From Liolophura sinensis (taxonomy: Eukaryota > Mollusca > Polyplacophora > Chitonida > Chitonidae): a DNA stretch of 64,000 nt. The stretch spans positions 13,625,039-13,689,038 of the forward strand of contig NC_088297.1 of NCBI RefSeq assembly GCF_032854445.1, written 5' to 3'. Of the stretch, positions 1-9,671 are shown one piece after another (the first letter of the stretch is position 1; the number at the start of each line of letters is the position of its first letter). The position numbers and the translations under genes are program-made. The notes beneath the pieces were generated by a model, which saw nothing but the letters and a program-made list of their open reading frames with translations, did not search any database and was not told where the DNA came from.

Positions 1-1278
1 ACGTTTTGAGCTTGATACAAGGTCACCGCCTGGCATTGATGGATATTACAAAAAAACCCCAAAAAACCAACAAAAACACACACACACACATGCCAAACAC
101 ATGCCCTCCCAGATGTGATCATATTGTCAGCTAATGACGTCACCATATCGCTGTATAAAAGCACATGAGTTTCATAATGGTTAATAGCCCAGTGCTCTCC
201 TTACGTAGGAAGAAGTCAGCTAGCTGGATTTGTTACTGGTAAAACTCATGTAACTCTGCATGTGACAAGGTTTAAAACGCATTTTTATGATAAAACTATC
301 ACTGGTCGCTATACGGTCAAAAAATGAAGAGCAGTATAGTTGATCTACTTACAGACTAATTTTCAGCCTAACATCACAGCGGAGGTTGTCCAGATTGATA
401 GATTTACTCCGGGCACTCCGGTTGCCTCACCCATATAAACCGTCGTCGTGTAACTCAACAATTCTTCAACACAGCTTATATAAACGATTATAAACAACTA
501 AATAAAGAAATTTACAAAAAATACAGTAAAGTAGAAATGGACCTTGCTGGACATGCTTATTTTACTGGAACAAAATGTGGAAAACACAAAACCTAAAACC
601 CGGCAAAGCAATGGCATACTGACAATTCACTAATCAGAGCTTGTCCTTTTAACCTAGGCTGAGGGTCAAGCTAGGACAGTGCGAAGCATGCCGAATTAAA
701 ACCTCATGAAATACTCTCGCTCGAACCTGTACGAGGCGGAAGCGTTTTACTTTTCGGCCACTACAGTATGTCAGGATTAGTCTGGGACCAGTATAATTGT
801 TTACACACATTCCAGTGCCTAGGATGTCTGATTTATCGCCACATAACCCAGTGTTCTGGTTACAGTTTGCAGTTGTGCGGCACTTAGACCAATCTAAACC
901 CAAACAATATCAATATATGATTTTGATTTCCATCACTACGTTTTTCGCTCGACCAGTGTGCCGCCTTCTTCATAGAGATGCCTCAACTAAGCAATGCGTG
1001 GAGGACACAGGAAATGACACCAGACATGACACCAGATAAGACACAGTACCAATAACGTACAATCTTCAGAAACCAGTTCGTGTGTATAGCTCATCCATGC
1101 CATAACCTTGGACACACGAAAGCAAGGTCACGTGAGTCTAATGTATTAATCAATTAATCGATCTTCAACGCAGACTGGATTTTATGTCTATCAGTCAGCC
1201 TATCAAACATCGATCGATTTCAACATTTCACATACAGGATATGTTTCAGTTGTGATTAGCGTACTGTCAATAAAAGCA
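1..1278. other. non-coding, no recognised gene
   Basis: Contains a short CA run (about 79-90) and overlapping short ORFs without recognisable domains (for example 649-903 -, 797-1039 +). Apart from the CRE/TATA pair I see nothing to name. Confidence 0.6.
135..161 (+). promoter_or_regulatory. CRE-like site plus TATA-like box
   Basis: A perfect TGACGTCA palindrome (135-142) lies 11 bases upstream of TATAAAAG (154-161). The spacing would suit a core promoter, but no recognisable coding region follows, so the functional call is weak. Confidence 0.25.
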
Positions 1279-1410
1279 GGGGCCTTCGGTGCTCAGTTGG
1301 TTAGCGCGCTAGTGCAGCGTTATGACCCAGGAGTCTCTCACTAATGCGGTCGCTGTGAGTTCAAGTCAAGCTCATGCTGGCTTCCTCTCGAACCGTACGT
1401 GGGAAGGTTT
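1279..1410 (+). repeat. SINE-A, 5' half
   Basis: tRNA-like head with an A-box-like GGTGCTCAGTTGG and a B-box-like GTGAGTTCAAGTC, followed by the start of the SINE body (GCTGGCTTCCTCTC). The 3' half is missing. Same family as the many copies listed below. Confidence 0.85.
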
Positions 1411-1689
1411 TTAATTTTCGTAATTTTATTCCAGAGGATCAGTAAAAAACGGAAACTAGTTCCAGAAATTTGACTTTATCAATTTACTATAGAAAAGCTA
1501 TATTTCTACAGATCTGTACCTTTATCAGTTTTTTTTAATCAGCTAATGAATGCAGTACTGAAATCCAGGTGTGCTTAGCCCTTTTCGGGTATTTTTCACT
1601 TATACTGAACAATGTTATCAATCAGGGTGGAAGAAACCGGAGTTTCCTAGGAAGAGCACCGTCTTTCGTCAGAAACCCAAAACACCTCC

Positions 1690-1945
1690 TGACTAAAGTA
1701 TGAGTGTATGCTTGGGGTATAACGTCATACTTAGTAAATTTTCAGTCATATGACAACTAGGAATCATTAGGTGTGTGTATATTATATATACACACACATA
1801 TGAAGACATATATTGTGTCTTCTTGTGGCAGGGCGAGTCCATGCCACCAAAGTGTTGCCGCCTTGAAGTATCATGTCGAAAACATGGCACCCCATCCAGT
1901 CACATTATATTGATACCGGGCCAACCAGTCATGTTTCCTTGCCCT
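1690..1945 (-). repeat. SINE-B copy, reverse orientation
   Basis: Read on the - strand it ends with the family tail (CATATGACTGAAAATTTAC then a GTATGACGTTATAC-like stretch). The + strand segment near 1905-1940 matches the conserved body seen at 3973-4024. A palindromic (TG/CA)n-(TA)n tract at 1771-1800 interrupts it. Confidence 0.6.
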
Positions 1946-2385
1946 ATATGCAAATTAGCTGTATGCAAATTAGCACAACAAAGGAACATTCGTCTAACGG
2001 TAAATGACCTATCTCGCTCGCATTTTATCAGGGTAAAAAATTACAGAAACAGGACAGAATTCCTGACAGCTCGTCGAGCTCGAAACAAAAAACATCTACA
2101 TTAATGAAGCCCTGACTAAACGCCGCTATTTCTTACTTAAAGACCTGTTGAAATTAAGGAAAGGCTGAAAAGTGCTCACCCCGTGGATAGAAATATTTTC
2201 TACCGGAAAGTTGAAAACAGACAGAACGTGGAGTCGAACCTAAGGACGACCTGATCGACTTCTGAACGTTACACCTTCCCTTGCATATCAGTTTACAGAC
2301 ATGACTTCAATGTGTTTGACTTCTGTCCTTATTTCCGCCTATATCTTATATAGGATCTCAGCCTAATTGAGTATATTCTGTACTA

Positions 2386-2829
2386 ATGGAGAGTGGAGCG
2401 AGCACTGCCCATATCGTTTACTGCACCCGACCTCTACGGACTATGGGCTATGGACTTGCCACTGGCATAAGCGTTCTTGAGCAGTTCACTAGGATTCCAA
2501 ATTTGTCGATCGTGTGTCCGGATCTTTTGACTCTCTCCCTGATTCTACTGCATGAAATTCAATCATTTACGTTACCTCACGTACGCTATACAATTCTAAC
2601 ACCGGTGTTCGGGTTCTCAGATACCTGTTCTATGGGACAGCCTCCTCCCACCTCGGTGTTGTATAAACACAAGTGGAAAGCATTCCTGCATGTATCCATG
2701 AATATACATGGTATATCATCTGCCAGTCCCTTCTGTCTTGATTTGACCTGGCAGACCCCACCTTTCCTTTCCTACTTGGCCTTTACAAAAATACTAACCA
2801 AATCACCCACACCATATACCTTTACATAA
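2386..2829 (+). other. 147-codon ORF of unknown status
   Basis: Open frame beginning MESGASTAHIVYCTRPLRTM with no recognisable domain, no splice context that I can support and no clear neighbours. In this AT-rich, repeat-rich region an open frame of this length can arise by chance. Listed for completeness, not as a gene call. Confidence 0.12.
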
Positions 2830-2959
2830 AAATACTCTGTGTAAATATTTCAAATCGAGTATATGACCATGACATTACAGTTGCTAACTTGTACATATCA
2901 TTGCGGTATAACCCCCAATGCCTATGTATTTTTGAGTACGTATCCTTCCATGTATGGCT

Positions 2960-3032
2960 TCTCTCTTATGTCGTTGTCGTTTGACTGAAAAACTGTTAAG
3001 TTCGATGTTAAACCGCAAGCACCCACTCATTC
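2960..3032 (+). repeat. SINE-B 3' tail fragment
   Basis: Contains TTTGACTGAAAAACTGTTAA, then CGATGTTAAACCGCAAGCAC and CACTCATTC, the 3' end shared by SINE-B copies and by the LINE at 5197-6492. Confidence 0.6.
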
Positions 3033-3284
3033 TGTCTTGTAAAATTATACCTCTTGAAGTATGGAAAACTGATTAGTCGGGTATTTGCAGTCAGAATAAT
3101 GAAGATATAAACAAGCATGTGCTCTCTTCCTTGATATTGTATCATTTACTATGTATGACTTATATCAGTATCAAGCGTCAATACAAGCCTGTCAAGACAT
3201 ATAGAGATAGCCTATTCTTTGTGAAACTTTGTAATTTGCTTAGCCTTGCATGTATTCTTCTCCCCCAACCCTCGTAACAATAAG

Positions 3285-3550
3285 ATTTATTTATTTATTT
3301 GATTGTTGTTTTACGCCGTACTCAAGAATATTTCACTTATACGACGGCGGCCAGCATTATGGTGAGAGGAAACCGGGCAGAACCCGGGGGAAACACACGA
3401 CCATCCGCAGGTTGCTGCAGACCTTCTCACGTACGGCCGGAGAGGAAGCCGGCATGAGCTGGACTTGAACTCACAGCGACCGCATTGGTGAGAGACTCCT
3501 GGGTCATTACGCTGCGCTAGCGCTTTAACCGACTGAGCCACAGAGGCCCC
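3285..3550 (-). repeat. SINE-A, full length, 12-bp target duplication
   Basis: Complete element in reverse: TTTATT tail at the left, tRNA-like head (GTGGCTCAGTCGG on the - strand) at the right. It is flanked by CGTAACAATAAG at 3273-3284 and 3551-3562. This is one of the best-preserved copies and defines the element ends. Confidence 0.93.
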
Positions 3551-3641
3551 CGTAACAATAAGGGGTCGTGTTCTTGTTAGTTTTATTGCCTTTTGTAATC
3601 AACATTTCCTTGCCATTTAGTTATTCATCGTTATATTACGC

Positions 3642-4024
3642 TCTGACGTCCGCTTCGGGAAGGGTAGATCTAGGGTCAATCCTGGGCCGGGTCACACCTT
3701 AGACTTTAAAAGAGGAAGTTGTGGATTCCTCGCTTGGCGTTCAGCATTGAGTGAGTAGTGCAGCGACTGGTTGACTCGTATCAGTATAATGGCTCGGAGG
3801 GAGTGAGTGAGTGCTTGGAGCTTAACGTCGTACTTAGCAATTTTTCATACGTATGTTGACGAAGGAGTCCTTGGAGTACATGTAATGTGCCTTGTAATGG
3901 GCGGATTTCCACGGCTCTTTTATCTAGTGCTGCTTCACTGAGACGACTTACCGAAGGCAAGTAAGCCGCCCCGCCCGAGCCATTATACTGATACGGGTCA
4001 ACCAGTCGTTGTACTTCCCATTAC
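3642..4024. repeat. two SINE-B copies in inverted orientation
   Basis: 3642-3803 is a + strand copy with the B-box-like GGTCAATCC and a body ending CAGTATAATGGCTCGGA. 3804-4024 is a - strand copy that starts with the tail and ends with CCGAGCCATTATACTGATAC, the reverse complement of the first. Together they form an inverted repeat with a spacer of about 170 bp. Confidence 0.75.
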
Positions 4025-4049
4025 TTCCCTAAAAATGGAACTATCCGAT

Positions 4050-4770
4050 ATAATAAAAGGCAAAAATATGTCCCAATTAATCAGAGAACCGACCAGATAT
4101 ACTAAAGAGAGCGCAAAACATTCTTGACTTAATAATTACTGACAGCATAGGCTATATACCAGAATCGGGTGTTGCCCCTCCATTGTCGAATCTTGATCGT
4201 TGCACCATATATTGTATCGTAAATATCCCATGTAATGATGAAATGATTTCTTGTAAACGACATGTTTGGGATTACAAATCTGCTGATATAAACGGATTAA
4301 ACACACTTGTAAATTGCTCCTTTTCGAAACTGGTTTCACATGTATTTTTAATGGTATTGATGATAAAAGTTTTTGCGCGAGGTAATATGTTTTTGTCATG
4401 TCGTGCAGAGGCCATACCAAATAAAGTCATCACCATCCGGCCTAGAGATAAACCATGGATGATCAATGATGCTCGGTACAAGTCGGAAAAAAGAAATAGA
4501 TGTTTTAAAAGATGTAAAAGAACTATGTCTGAAGAGCATAGAATGTTAGTTTACGTAGCCAGAAAGGAGGCGAATGCCTGCAAACGCCAAGCAATAAAAC
4601 GTTACTCGGTAAAGCTGAAAAACAAGTGGTCAAATCCAAGACTGAATCCAAAAATATCTGGTCTACCATGAAATCTGTCCTTGGCTCCAAATTAAACCTC
4701 CTGTACCAACCTTACTTGTGGATGGTAACGCATTATAGCTGACGCTGAGAAAGCTCAAATATGTCGCAAA
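4050..4770 (+). pseudogene. decayed non-LTR retrotransposon (end of endonuclease plus linker)
   Basis: Frame pieces read LIREPTRYTKES, LIITDSIGYIPESG, RCTIYC, then AIPNKVITIRPRDKPWMIND and ARKEANACKRQAIKRYS. This is the usual arrangement at the end of an AP endonuclease and before the reverse transcriptase in CR1/Jockey-type LINEs. At least one frameshift lies before 4183 and the fragment ends before any RT domain. Clade is a guess. Confidence 0.6.
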
Positions 4771-4775
4771 TTCTT

Positions 4776-4858
4776 CGTATCCCCGATAGCACAGTTGGTA
4801 GAGCGTCCGCTTTTTTGAGCGGTAGATCCAGGATCAATCCTGTGTCGAGTCACACCAG
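4776..4858 (+). repeat. SINE-B tRNA-like head
   Basis: A-box-like AGCACAGTTGGTAGAGC and B-box-like CCAGGATCAATCCTG in tRNA-like spacing, ending GTCACACC. It is joined directly to a minisatellite. The ends do not pair as a tRNA acceptor stem, so this is a SINE head and not a tRNA gene. Confidence 0.6.
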
Positions 4859-4859
4859 A

Positions 4860-5196
4860 TTGTCACTAATATCCCTGTACTGTCACCAATATCCCTTTAC
4901 GGTCACTAATATCCCTGTAATGTCATTAGTATCCCTACGCTGTCACTAATATCCCTACTGTCACTAATATCCCTGTAATGTCATTAGTATCCCTATGCTG
5001 TCACTAATGCCCCTATACTGACATCAATATCCCTAGAATGTCACTAATATCCCTGTAATGTCATTAGTATCCCTATGCTGTCACTAATATCCCTATACTG
5101 ACATCAATATCCCTAGAATGTCAATAATATCCCTGTAATGTCATTAGTATCCCTATGCTGTCACTAATATCCCTATACTGACATCAATATCCCTAG
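4860..5196 (+). repeat. minisatellite, about 20-bp unit (left part)
   Basis: Repeats of TCACTAATATCCCTGTAATG with variants (CTATACTGACATCAATATCC and similar), about 17 units. The array continues at 6493 after an inserted LINE. Confidence 0.9.
5184..5196 (+). repeat. target site duplication, left copy
   Basis: TCAATATCCCTAG, identical to 6493-6505 on the other side of the LINE insertion. Confidence 0.75.
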
Positions 5197-6492
5197 GCCT
5201 CCCCTGGAGCTTCGAAGAACTAAACTATCCTTACAGTATATCACCAAGCTTAGAGCCAATCCATCCAACCCAGCCTTTGATTGTGTCTTCCATCCGGAAT
5301 TTGAAGACTTATATGCTCAGAAGTCATCCATTGTTCCTCCACTGGGTGTCCGCATCCAGGAACATGTGCAAGCAGCTGGACTTGGGCTGGATACTATCAC
5401 CCCCATACGCATCCAGGAAGATCCACCGTGGTTATGTCCTGAGCCTCAGGTTGATACCTCGCTCTCCTCCCTGAAGAAATCTTCCACCAACCCTTTAGTA
5501 TACCAGCAGGAGTTTAGTAATATGTGTTCAAAGTATCCATTTTATCACCGCATATTCACTGACGGTTCCAAGAATGATGATGGCGTGGCTTCTGCCGCTG
5601 TCCTTGGACCCAGAACCGTTTCAACTCGGTTTCCAAATTCCTGTTCTGTATGTACTGCGGAAGCCAAGGCAATTTTGTGCGCACTTCGGTCCATTCCAGA
5701 GCTAGGAGGTAGCAGATTTCTCATCTGCTCTGACTCCCTTTCCTGCCTCCAGGCAATTCGGGCTAGTTCGCCTGTACATCCAGACATTCTGTCTATCAGG
5801 GAGATGTTTAAACGACTTAATGAAGATTTTATCATTGTCTTTTGTTGGGTGCCCGGGCATATGGGTATCCCTGGGAATACTGCTGCAGATGAAGCCGCGA
5901 AGGCGGCTTTGCATTCCGTTACTACCCAAACTGACGTTCCATATTCGGACTTGCGTTCACTTATTTGCTCCTATATCAAGCGCTTGTTTCAGGCTCAATG
6001 GGATGACCAGACAACCAACAAACTGCATGATATTCGTCAGTTTGTTGGTCCAGCGCCTTCCCTTTCACGGCATCGTCCCCGCTCTTGCATTTTGAGGAGG
6101 TGTCGTATCGGTTACACACGTGCTACGCATGGGTATTTGTTAAAAGGAGAAGATACTCCTCATTGCTTTGCTTGTGATCAACGGTTCACAGTCAAGCACA
6201 TATTGCTTGACTGTGGCGACTTTGCTCCTGTACGAGATTCCTTTTATCACGTGAGCTCTCTTTCAGAACTTTTCAATTCTGTAGAAAGTGATACTATTTT
6301 TGACTTTCTCTCTGCCATTGGTATGGCAGGAAAGCTGTAATTTTAAACTACCGTCTGTGTTTGTTATGTGACTTCTGGTGTCCTTTTTGACTGAATAGTA
6401 AATGAATTATCCGTAGTAGATACTTGACGTTTTATTGTCGCGATAAAACTGAAATATTGTTGAAAGCGACGTTAAAACTTTCACTCACTCAC
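5197..6492 (+). mobile_element. 5'-truncated RNase H-bearing non-LTR retrotransposon
   Basis: A LINE 3' end inserted in the 20-bp minisatellite with a 13-bp target duplication. It comprises an open frame to 6340, a short 3' UTR and a (TCAC)n tail (about 6478-6492) in place of poly(A). RT and endonuclease domains are absent, so this is a dead-on-arrival copy. RNase H plus a terminal CCHC suggests the I/Nimb/R1-Jockey side of LINEs; the exact clade is uncertain. Its last 50 bases resemble the tails of both SINE families in the window. Confidence 0.88.
5198..6340 (+). CDS. RNase H domain and C-terminal zinc knuckle of LINE ORF2 (5'-truncated)
   Basis: The frame is open from the insertion point, so there is no native start. 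Counting from 5366, RNase H residues are Asp66 (FTDGSK), Glu99 (CTAEAKAI), Asp123 (ICSDSLS), His165 (WVPGHMG) and Asp175 (NTAADEAAK), the full catalytic set. A CCHC-like knuckle follows (Cys266, Cys269, His277, Cys282). RNase H would degrade the RNA strand during target-primed reverse transcription. The intact frame implies a fairly recent insertion, but the truncated protein should not support mobility. Confidence 0.9.
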   Translation, partial: PPLELRRTKLSLQYITKLRANPSNPAFDCVFHPEFEDLYAQKSSIVPPLGVRIQEHVQAAGLGLDTITPIRIQEDPPWLCPEPQVDTSLSSLKKSSTNPLVYQQEFSNMCSKYPFYHRIFTDGSKNDDGVASAAVLGPRTVSTRFPNSCSVCTAEAKAILCALRSIPELGGSRFLICSDSLSCLQAIRASSPVHPDILSIREMFKRLNEDFIIVFCWVPGHMGIPGNTAADEAAKAALHSVTTQTDVPYSDLRSLICSYIKRLFQAQWDDQTTNKLHDIRQFVGPAPSLSRHRPRSCILRRCRIGYTRATHGYLLKGEDTPHCFACDQRFTVKHILLDCGDFAPVRDSFYHVSSLSELFNSVESDTIFDFLSAIGMAGKL

Positions 6493-6598
6493 TCACTCAA
6501 TATCCCTAGAATGTCAATAATATCCCTGTACTGTCACTGATATCCCTATGCTGTCACTAATATCCCTGTACTGTCACTAATATCCCTATTGTCAATTA
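6493..6598 (+). repeat. minisatellite, about 20-bp unit (right part)
   Basis: Continuation of the TATCCCTGTACTGTCACTAA array after the LINE insertion, starting with the duplicated TCAATATCCCTAG (6493-6505). Confidence 0.85.
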
Positions 6599-7714
6599 AT
6601 GGCGGCTTATTAAGCAAGTGCTGGAAAAGATGAGGTTTGGTAATGACAGTAAAAGATGGGTAGAGCTTTTCCAAACAAATATTTTTGCTTGTATTCTACA
6701 AGATGATAACATATCCTCTCCATTCTGATTCAGTTGAGGCAAGTAGACAAGGAGAACTGATTTCGCCGTATATTTTTCTGCCATGCGCTGTGGTTCTTGG
6801 TGGATGAAAAAAAAGATGGGAAAATAAACGGTATAACCATACTTGGGACTGAACATAAAATGAGTGAATATGCTGACGACCCTCGAGAGATCCTGGGTGA
6901 ATTCCACAACACTTTAGTAGAAACACTGAACTGTCTAAATTATTATTACAAAATTCAGAGTTAAAATTGAATAGAGAAAATAAAAACAAAACAGTGTGGA
7001 TAGGCTCTTTGTTTGGCTCCAATCTATAGGTATGCCAGGACGTAAAACTAGACTGATGTGAATGAGCTAAATATATTAGGCATTAATTTCTCAATAACTG
7101 ATTTCAACAGCATATCGAGAACTTGTGTTGGAAGAATAGAGGAATTAAAATTAGAATTACAAAAAATGAGATTAAAAAACCTTACCCTCCTGGGTAAAAT
7201 AACGATTATCAAATCTTTGACACATTTCAAAATGATTCGTCTATTCTTTTCACTACCTTGCCCTACGTTGCATATTTTAAAAGAATGAGTTAACTAAATA
7301 AATTTTTTTTTGACTGACGGTTCAGAAAGGATACAGAAAATAGGAAAAAACACATACAAAAAATTATGCCCATGGGGGTCTAAGTATGATTAACATTATG
7401 CCTTTTGTCCAATTTTTTAATATCAACATGGATGAAACGGCTGGTTTTTAAAGAAAACATATGGAAAATAATTTCAGTTACACCTGTACACTGGAATAAA
7501 TTGAAGAGAGTTGGAGGTACGTACGTCAAAAATATCTTACAGTTAATAAAAGTCCCTTTGGGATTGGAACACTGAAAGCTTGGGATGTTTTTGTGGAAAA
7601 AATTAAACAACACCGAAAACACCAAGCATATTAGATGAACACTTATGGTACAACCCTAATTTAAAAAAAAACATCACACCACATTCAGAATTGGAATAAA
7701 AATAAGATATTATA

Positions 7715-7947
7715 CAGTGTGTCTCAGAAGTCGGGCACCATCCAGGCTGAGGTTGAATGCTTGAGCTACAGAGATGTGTGTTGCCCCATCTCTTCCAAAC
7801 ATAAAAACCAATTCAGCTCTTTCGTGTACTGTTAGTTTATTAGCCATAATTAACTCTGAAAGACAGAAAAAAAAATTTAAAATTAGTATTAAATCCGAAA
7901 CACAGAAATGAAAAATCAGGATGGTGCACGACTTCTGGGACACCCAG
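7715..7947. mobile_element. internally deleted mariner-like element with TIRs and TA duplication
   Basis: Terminal inverted repeats of about 29 bp. The left begins CAGTGTGTCTCAGAAGTCGG; the right, reverse-complemented, begins CTGGGTGTCCCAGAAGTCGT. TA flanks both ends (7713-7714 and 7948-7949). It is only 233 bp, so it is non-autonomous. It interrupts an L1-like frame that reads through once the element is ignored. Confidence 0.8.
7740..7847 (-). pseudogene. N-terminal transposase remnant (helix-turn-helix)
   Basis: Starts MANKLTVHERAELVFMFGRD and continues THISVAQAFN, which looks like the first DNA-binding helix-turn-helix of a mariner/Tc1-type transposase. It runs into the TIR, and the catalytic domain is missing. 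Confidence 0.55.
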
Positions 7948-8070
7948 TACATTAGGAACATTATCAATGTTAATGGTGATATTTTAAGTTTTAAAGACGT
8001 TAAGGACAAAGGACCCTTTGCAACCAGTTTGGAAATCGCCAACCTGCTCACAGTGACAAATCGCCTTCGA

Positions 8071-8870
8071 AATGACGCAAGGGCTTCCCCGGTATGTGGT
8101 TGAAGTTGTTATGTAACCGTGGCCGATAAAATATGCTGAGCTAAAATATCCTTTTCCCCCAATGTTGGTATTTGAAACAAGTTTTGTCTTACGAATTATA
8201 TCATGAATATATGAAAGTGTCTTTAATAGACATTTATTACCAAGCTAAGCTGATAAACACGTGCCCCCTTTCTCAATGTAGGCTTTATTGTACGATATGC
8301 TATTTCAACACACGCATGTTATCACTGGACCAATGCGGACAACGCCTTAGAAGCCATGAGATATTATGATGAGTTCCTCTAAACTTTCAAATTATTATTT
8401 TTTTTCGATTTATAATAATATGATTGCCTGAACCAACACGATACTTTGTTATAGCTTACTACCCCTTAACTGGACATCAATCATGTGGAAATGATTTTTG
8501 TTCACGTAATCATATTTTTATTATGAAGGGATTTAAATATTAATGCTTTAAATAGTAAAATCAGCTTTTGACCCCTACTTTTGTGTTTTGATAAAAAAGG
8601 AAGCATAAATCGAATCACTCCAAGTTTTCACACACGCTCTCCAGTAAGTGTGCTTCATATTCAAGTAAGGTTTACTTATTTTTCTGCATGAAGAAATACA
8701 CCTGTACCGAAGTGGCACGATTTCTTATCTACTTGTAAGGCGTCCCGTGGAATAAAACGATTATTTTTAGATTGCAAATGGCCAAAGGAGTGGATAATAA
8801 TATAAAACTAAATACAGATATGAGTATTTGATTGATTGGTGTTTTACGCCGATATGAGTATTTGAGAATG
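8071..8870. other. non-coding, AT-rich, no recognised gene
   Basis: Only short ORFs. A fragment of the SINE-A tail (GATTGATTGGTGTTTTACGC, - orientation) lies at about 8830-8850. Confidence 0.6.
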
Positions 8871-9235
8871 GACCGAACGTGTCGCATTGCGGAGGAGGGA
8901 TTGCGGAGGAGGGAGTGAGGATGTATCGTTGAGTCCGCGCTTCCACGAGCGAGGCGCATGCGTCTGACGTCACACGTTACGCGACGCGCGCCAACGGACC
9001 AATGAGCACACCTCCTTCAGCACCCTGACCAATAGGTGTGGGTTACGTCACAGCTCCTTCAGCTCCATTTCGCGCCAAAAACTGACCCATGGGTGAGCTC
9101 CATTTCGCGCCAAAACTGATGTCACGCGCGAGAGCAGCTCCTTCAGCTCCATTTCGCGCCAAAACTGACCAATGGATGAACTCTATTCGCGCCAAAACTG
9201 ACCATTGGGTGACCGTGCGGTTTTGGCGCCTGAAT
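8870..9235. promoter_or_regulatory. CpG-rich cluster of E2F-like, CCAAT and CRE sites
   Basis: Contains TGACGTCA at 8965-8972. CCAAT occurs at 8999-9003, 9029-9033 and 9169-9173. Four (T/A)TTCGCGCCAAA sites lie at 9068-9079, 9103-9114, 9152-9163 and about 9185-9196, and an inverted TTTTGGCGCC at 9221-9230. TTTCGCGCCAAA fits the E2F consensus. The local sequence repeats as GCTCCATTTCGCGCCAAAAC units of about 35-50 bp, so duplication partly explains the cluster. No gene start is evident on either side. Confidence 0.45.
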
Positions 9236-9420
9236 TCTCTGGATTTGGTGCCTTTTTTATGTAAAACTGAATAAAACAGTAACTATTGAACGTCATAGAT
9301 GGCGTTGTAGGGCTAATCTATGCCCACTTGCCATAATGCTTGCTAGGTCATCATCCGCCGGTATTCGCTTCTGCACATACATGTTAAGGTATGACTGTTG
9401 ACACCAACAGATAATTATGT
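9231..9420 (+). repeat. dispersed repeat, copy A (uninterrupted)
   Basis: Contains CTCTGGATTTGGTGCCTTTT, CATAGATGGCGTTGTAGGGC, and CATAATGCTTGCTAGGTCAT. The same order of blocks recurs at 9672-9765 and 10048-10135, separated by extra sequence. Confidence 0.6.
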
Positions 9421-9671
9421 GGCGTAATAAGCTATTATATACGACAACCCAGATGCAAGAAACCACGTGATTTCCCTGGTTTCAAACAGGGTGGGTGAAG
9501 AAATTCGTCTCGCAAAAAACATTACATAGGAAAATGCCTGTTGTCAAATCGATGTTAGCGATAGTGTATTAGTTGGATTTGTGTAATTTTGTGAAAATTT
9601 GGTAATTTTGTGTGATTTGTGTTAAAGCTTATGTTTTTACCTATGTTGCCTAACACGTTTCTGTGGCCATA

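Larger units (their letters stand above)
6600..8070 (+). pseudogene. decayed L1-like reverse transcriptase, split by a DNA transposon
   Basis: Pieces in shifting frames: KQVLEKMRFGNDSKRWVELF; EYADD (6866-6880, the RT catalytic YADD box); KTVWIGSLFGS; then 7058-7288 with LGINFS and LKNLTLLGKITIIKSL, the RT thumb/connection region; then PWGSKY-like and VHWNKLKRVGG segments. The reading resumes as YIRNIINVNGDILSFKDVK after the element at 7715-7947. Several stops and frameshifts. Confidence 0.65.

Noticed and set aside
135-161. CRE plus TATA as a definite promoter
   Set aside because: Motif pair only; no downstream coding sequence can be linked to it, so it is kept at low confidence.
2386-2829. 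147-codon ORF as a new gene
   Set aside because: No domain, no splice support and no conserved context. Listed only as an ORF of unknown status.
4782-4855. tRNA gene candidate
   Set aside because: Same reasons; it is a truncated SINE-B head fused to a minisatellite.
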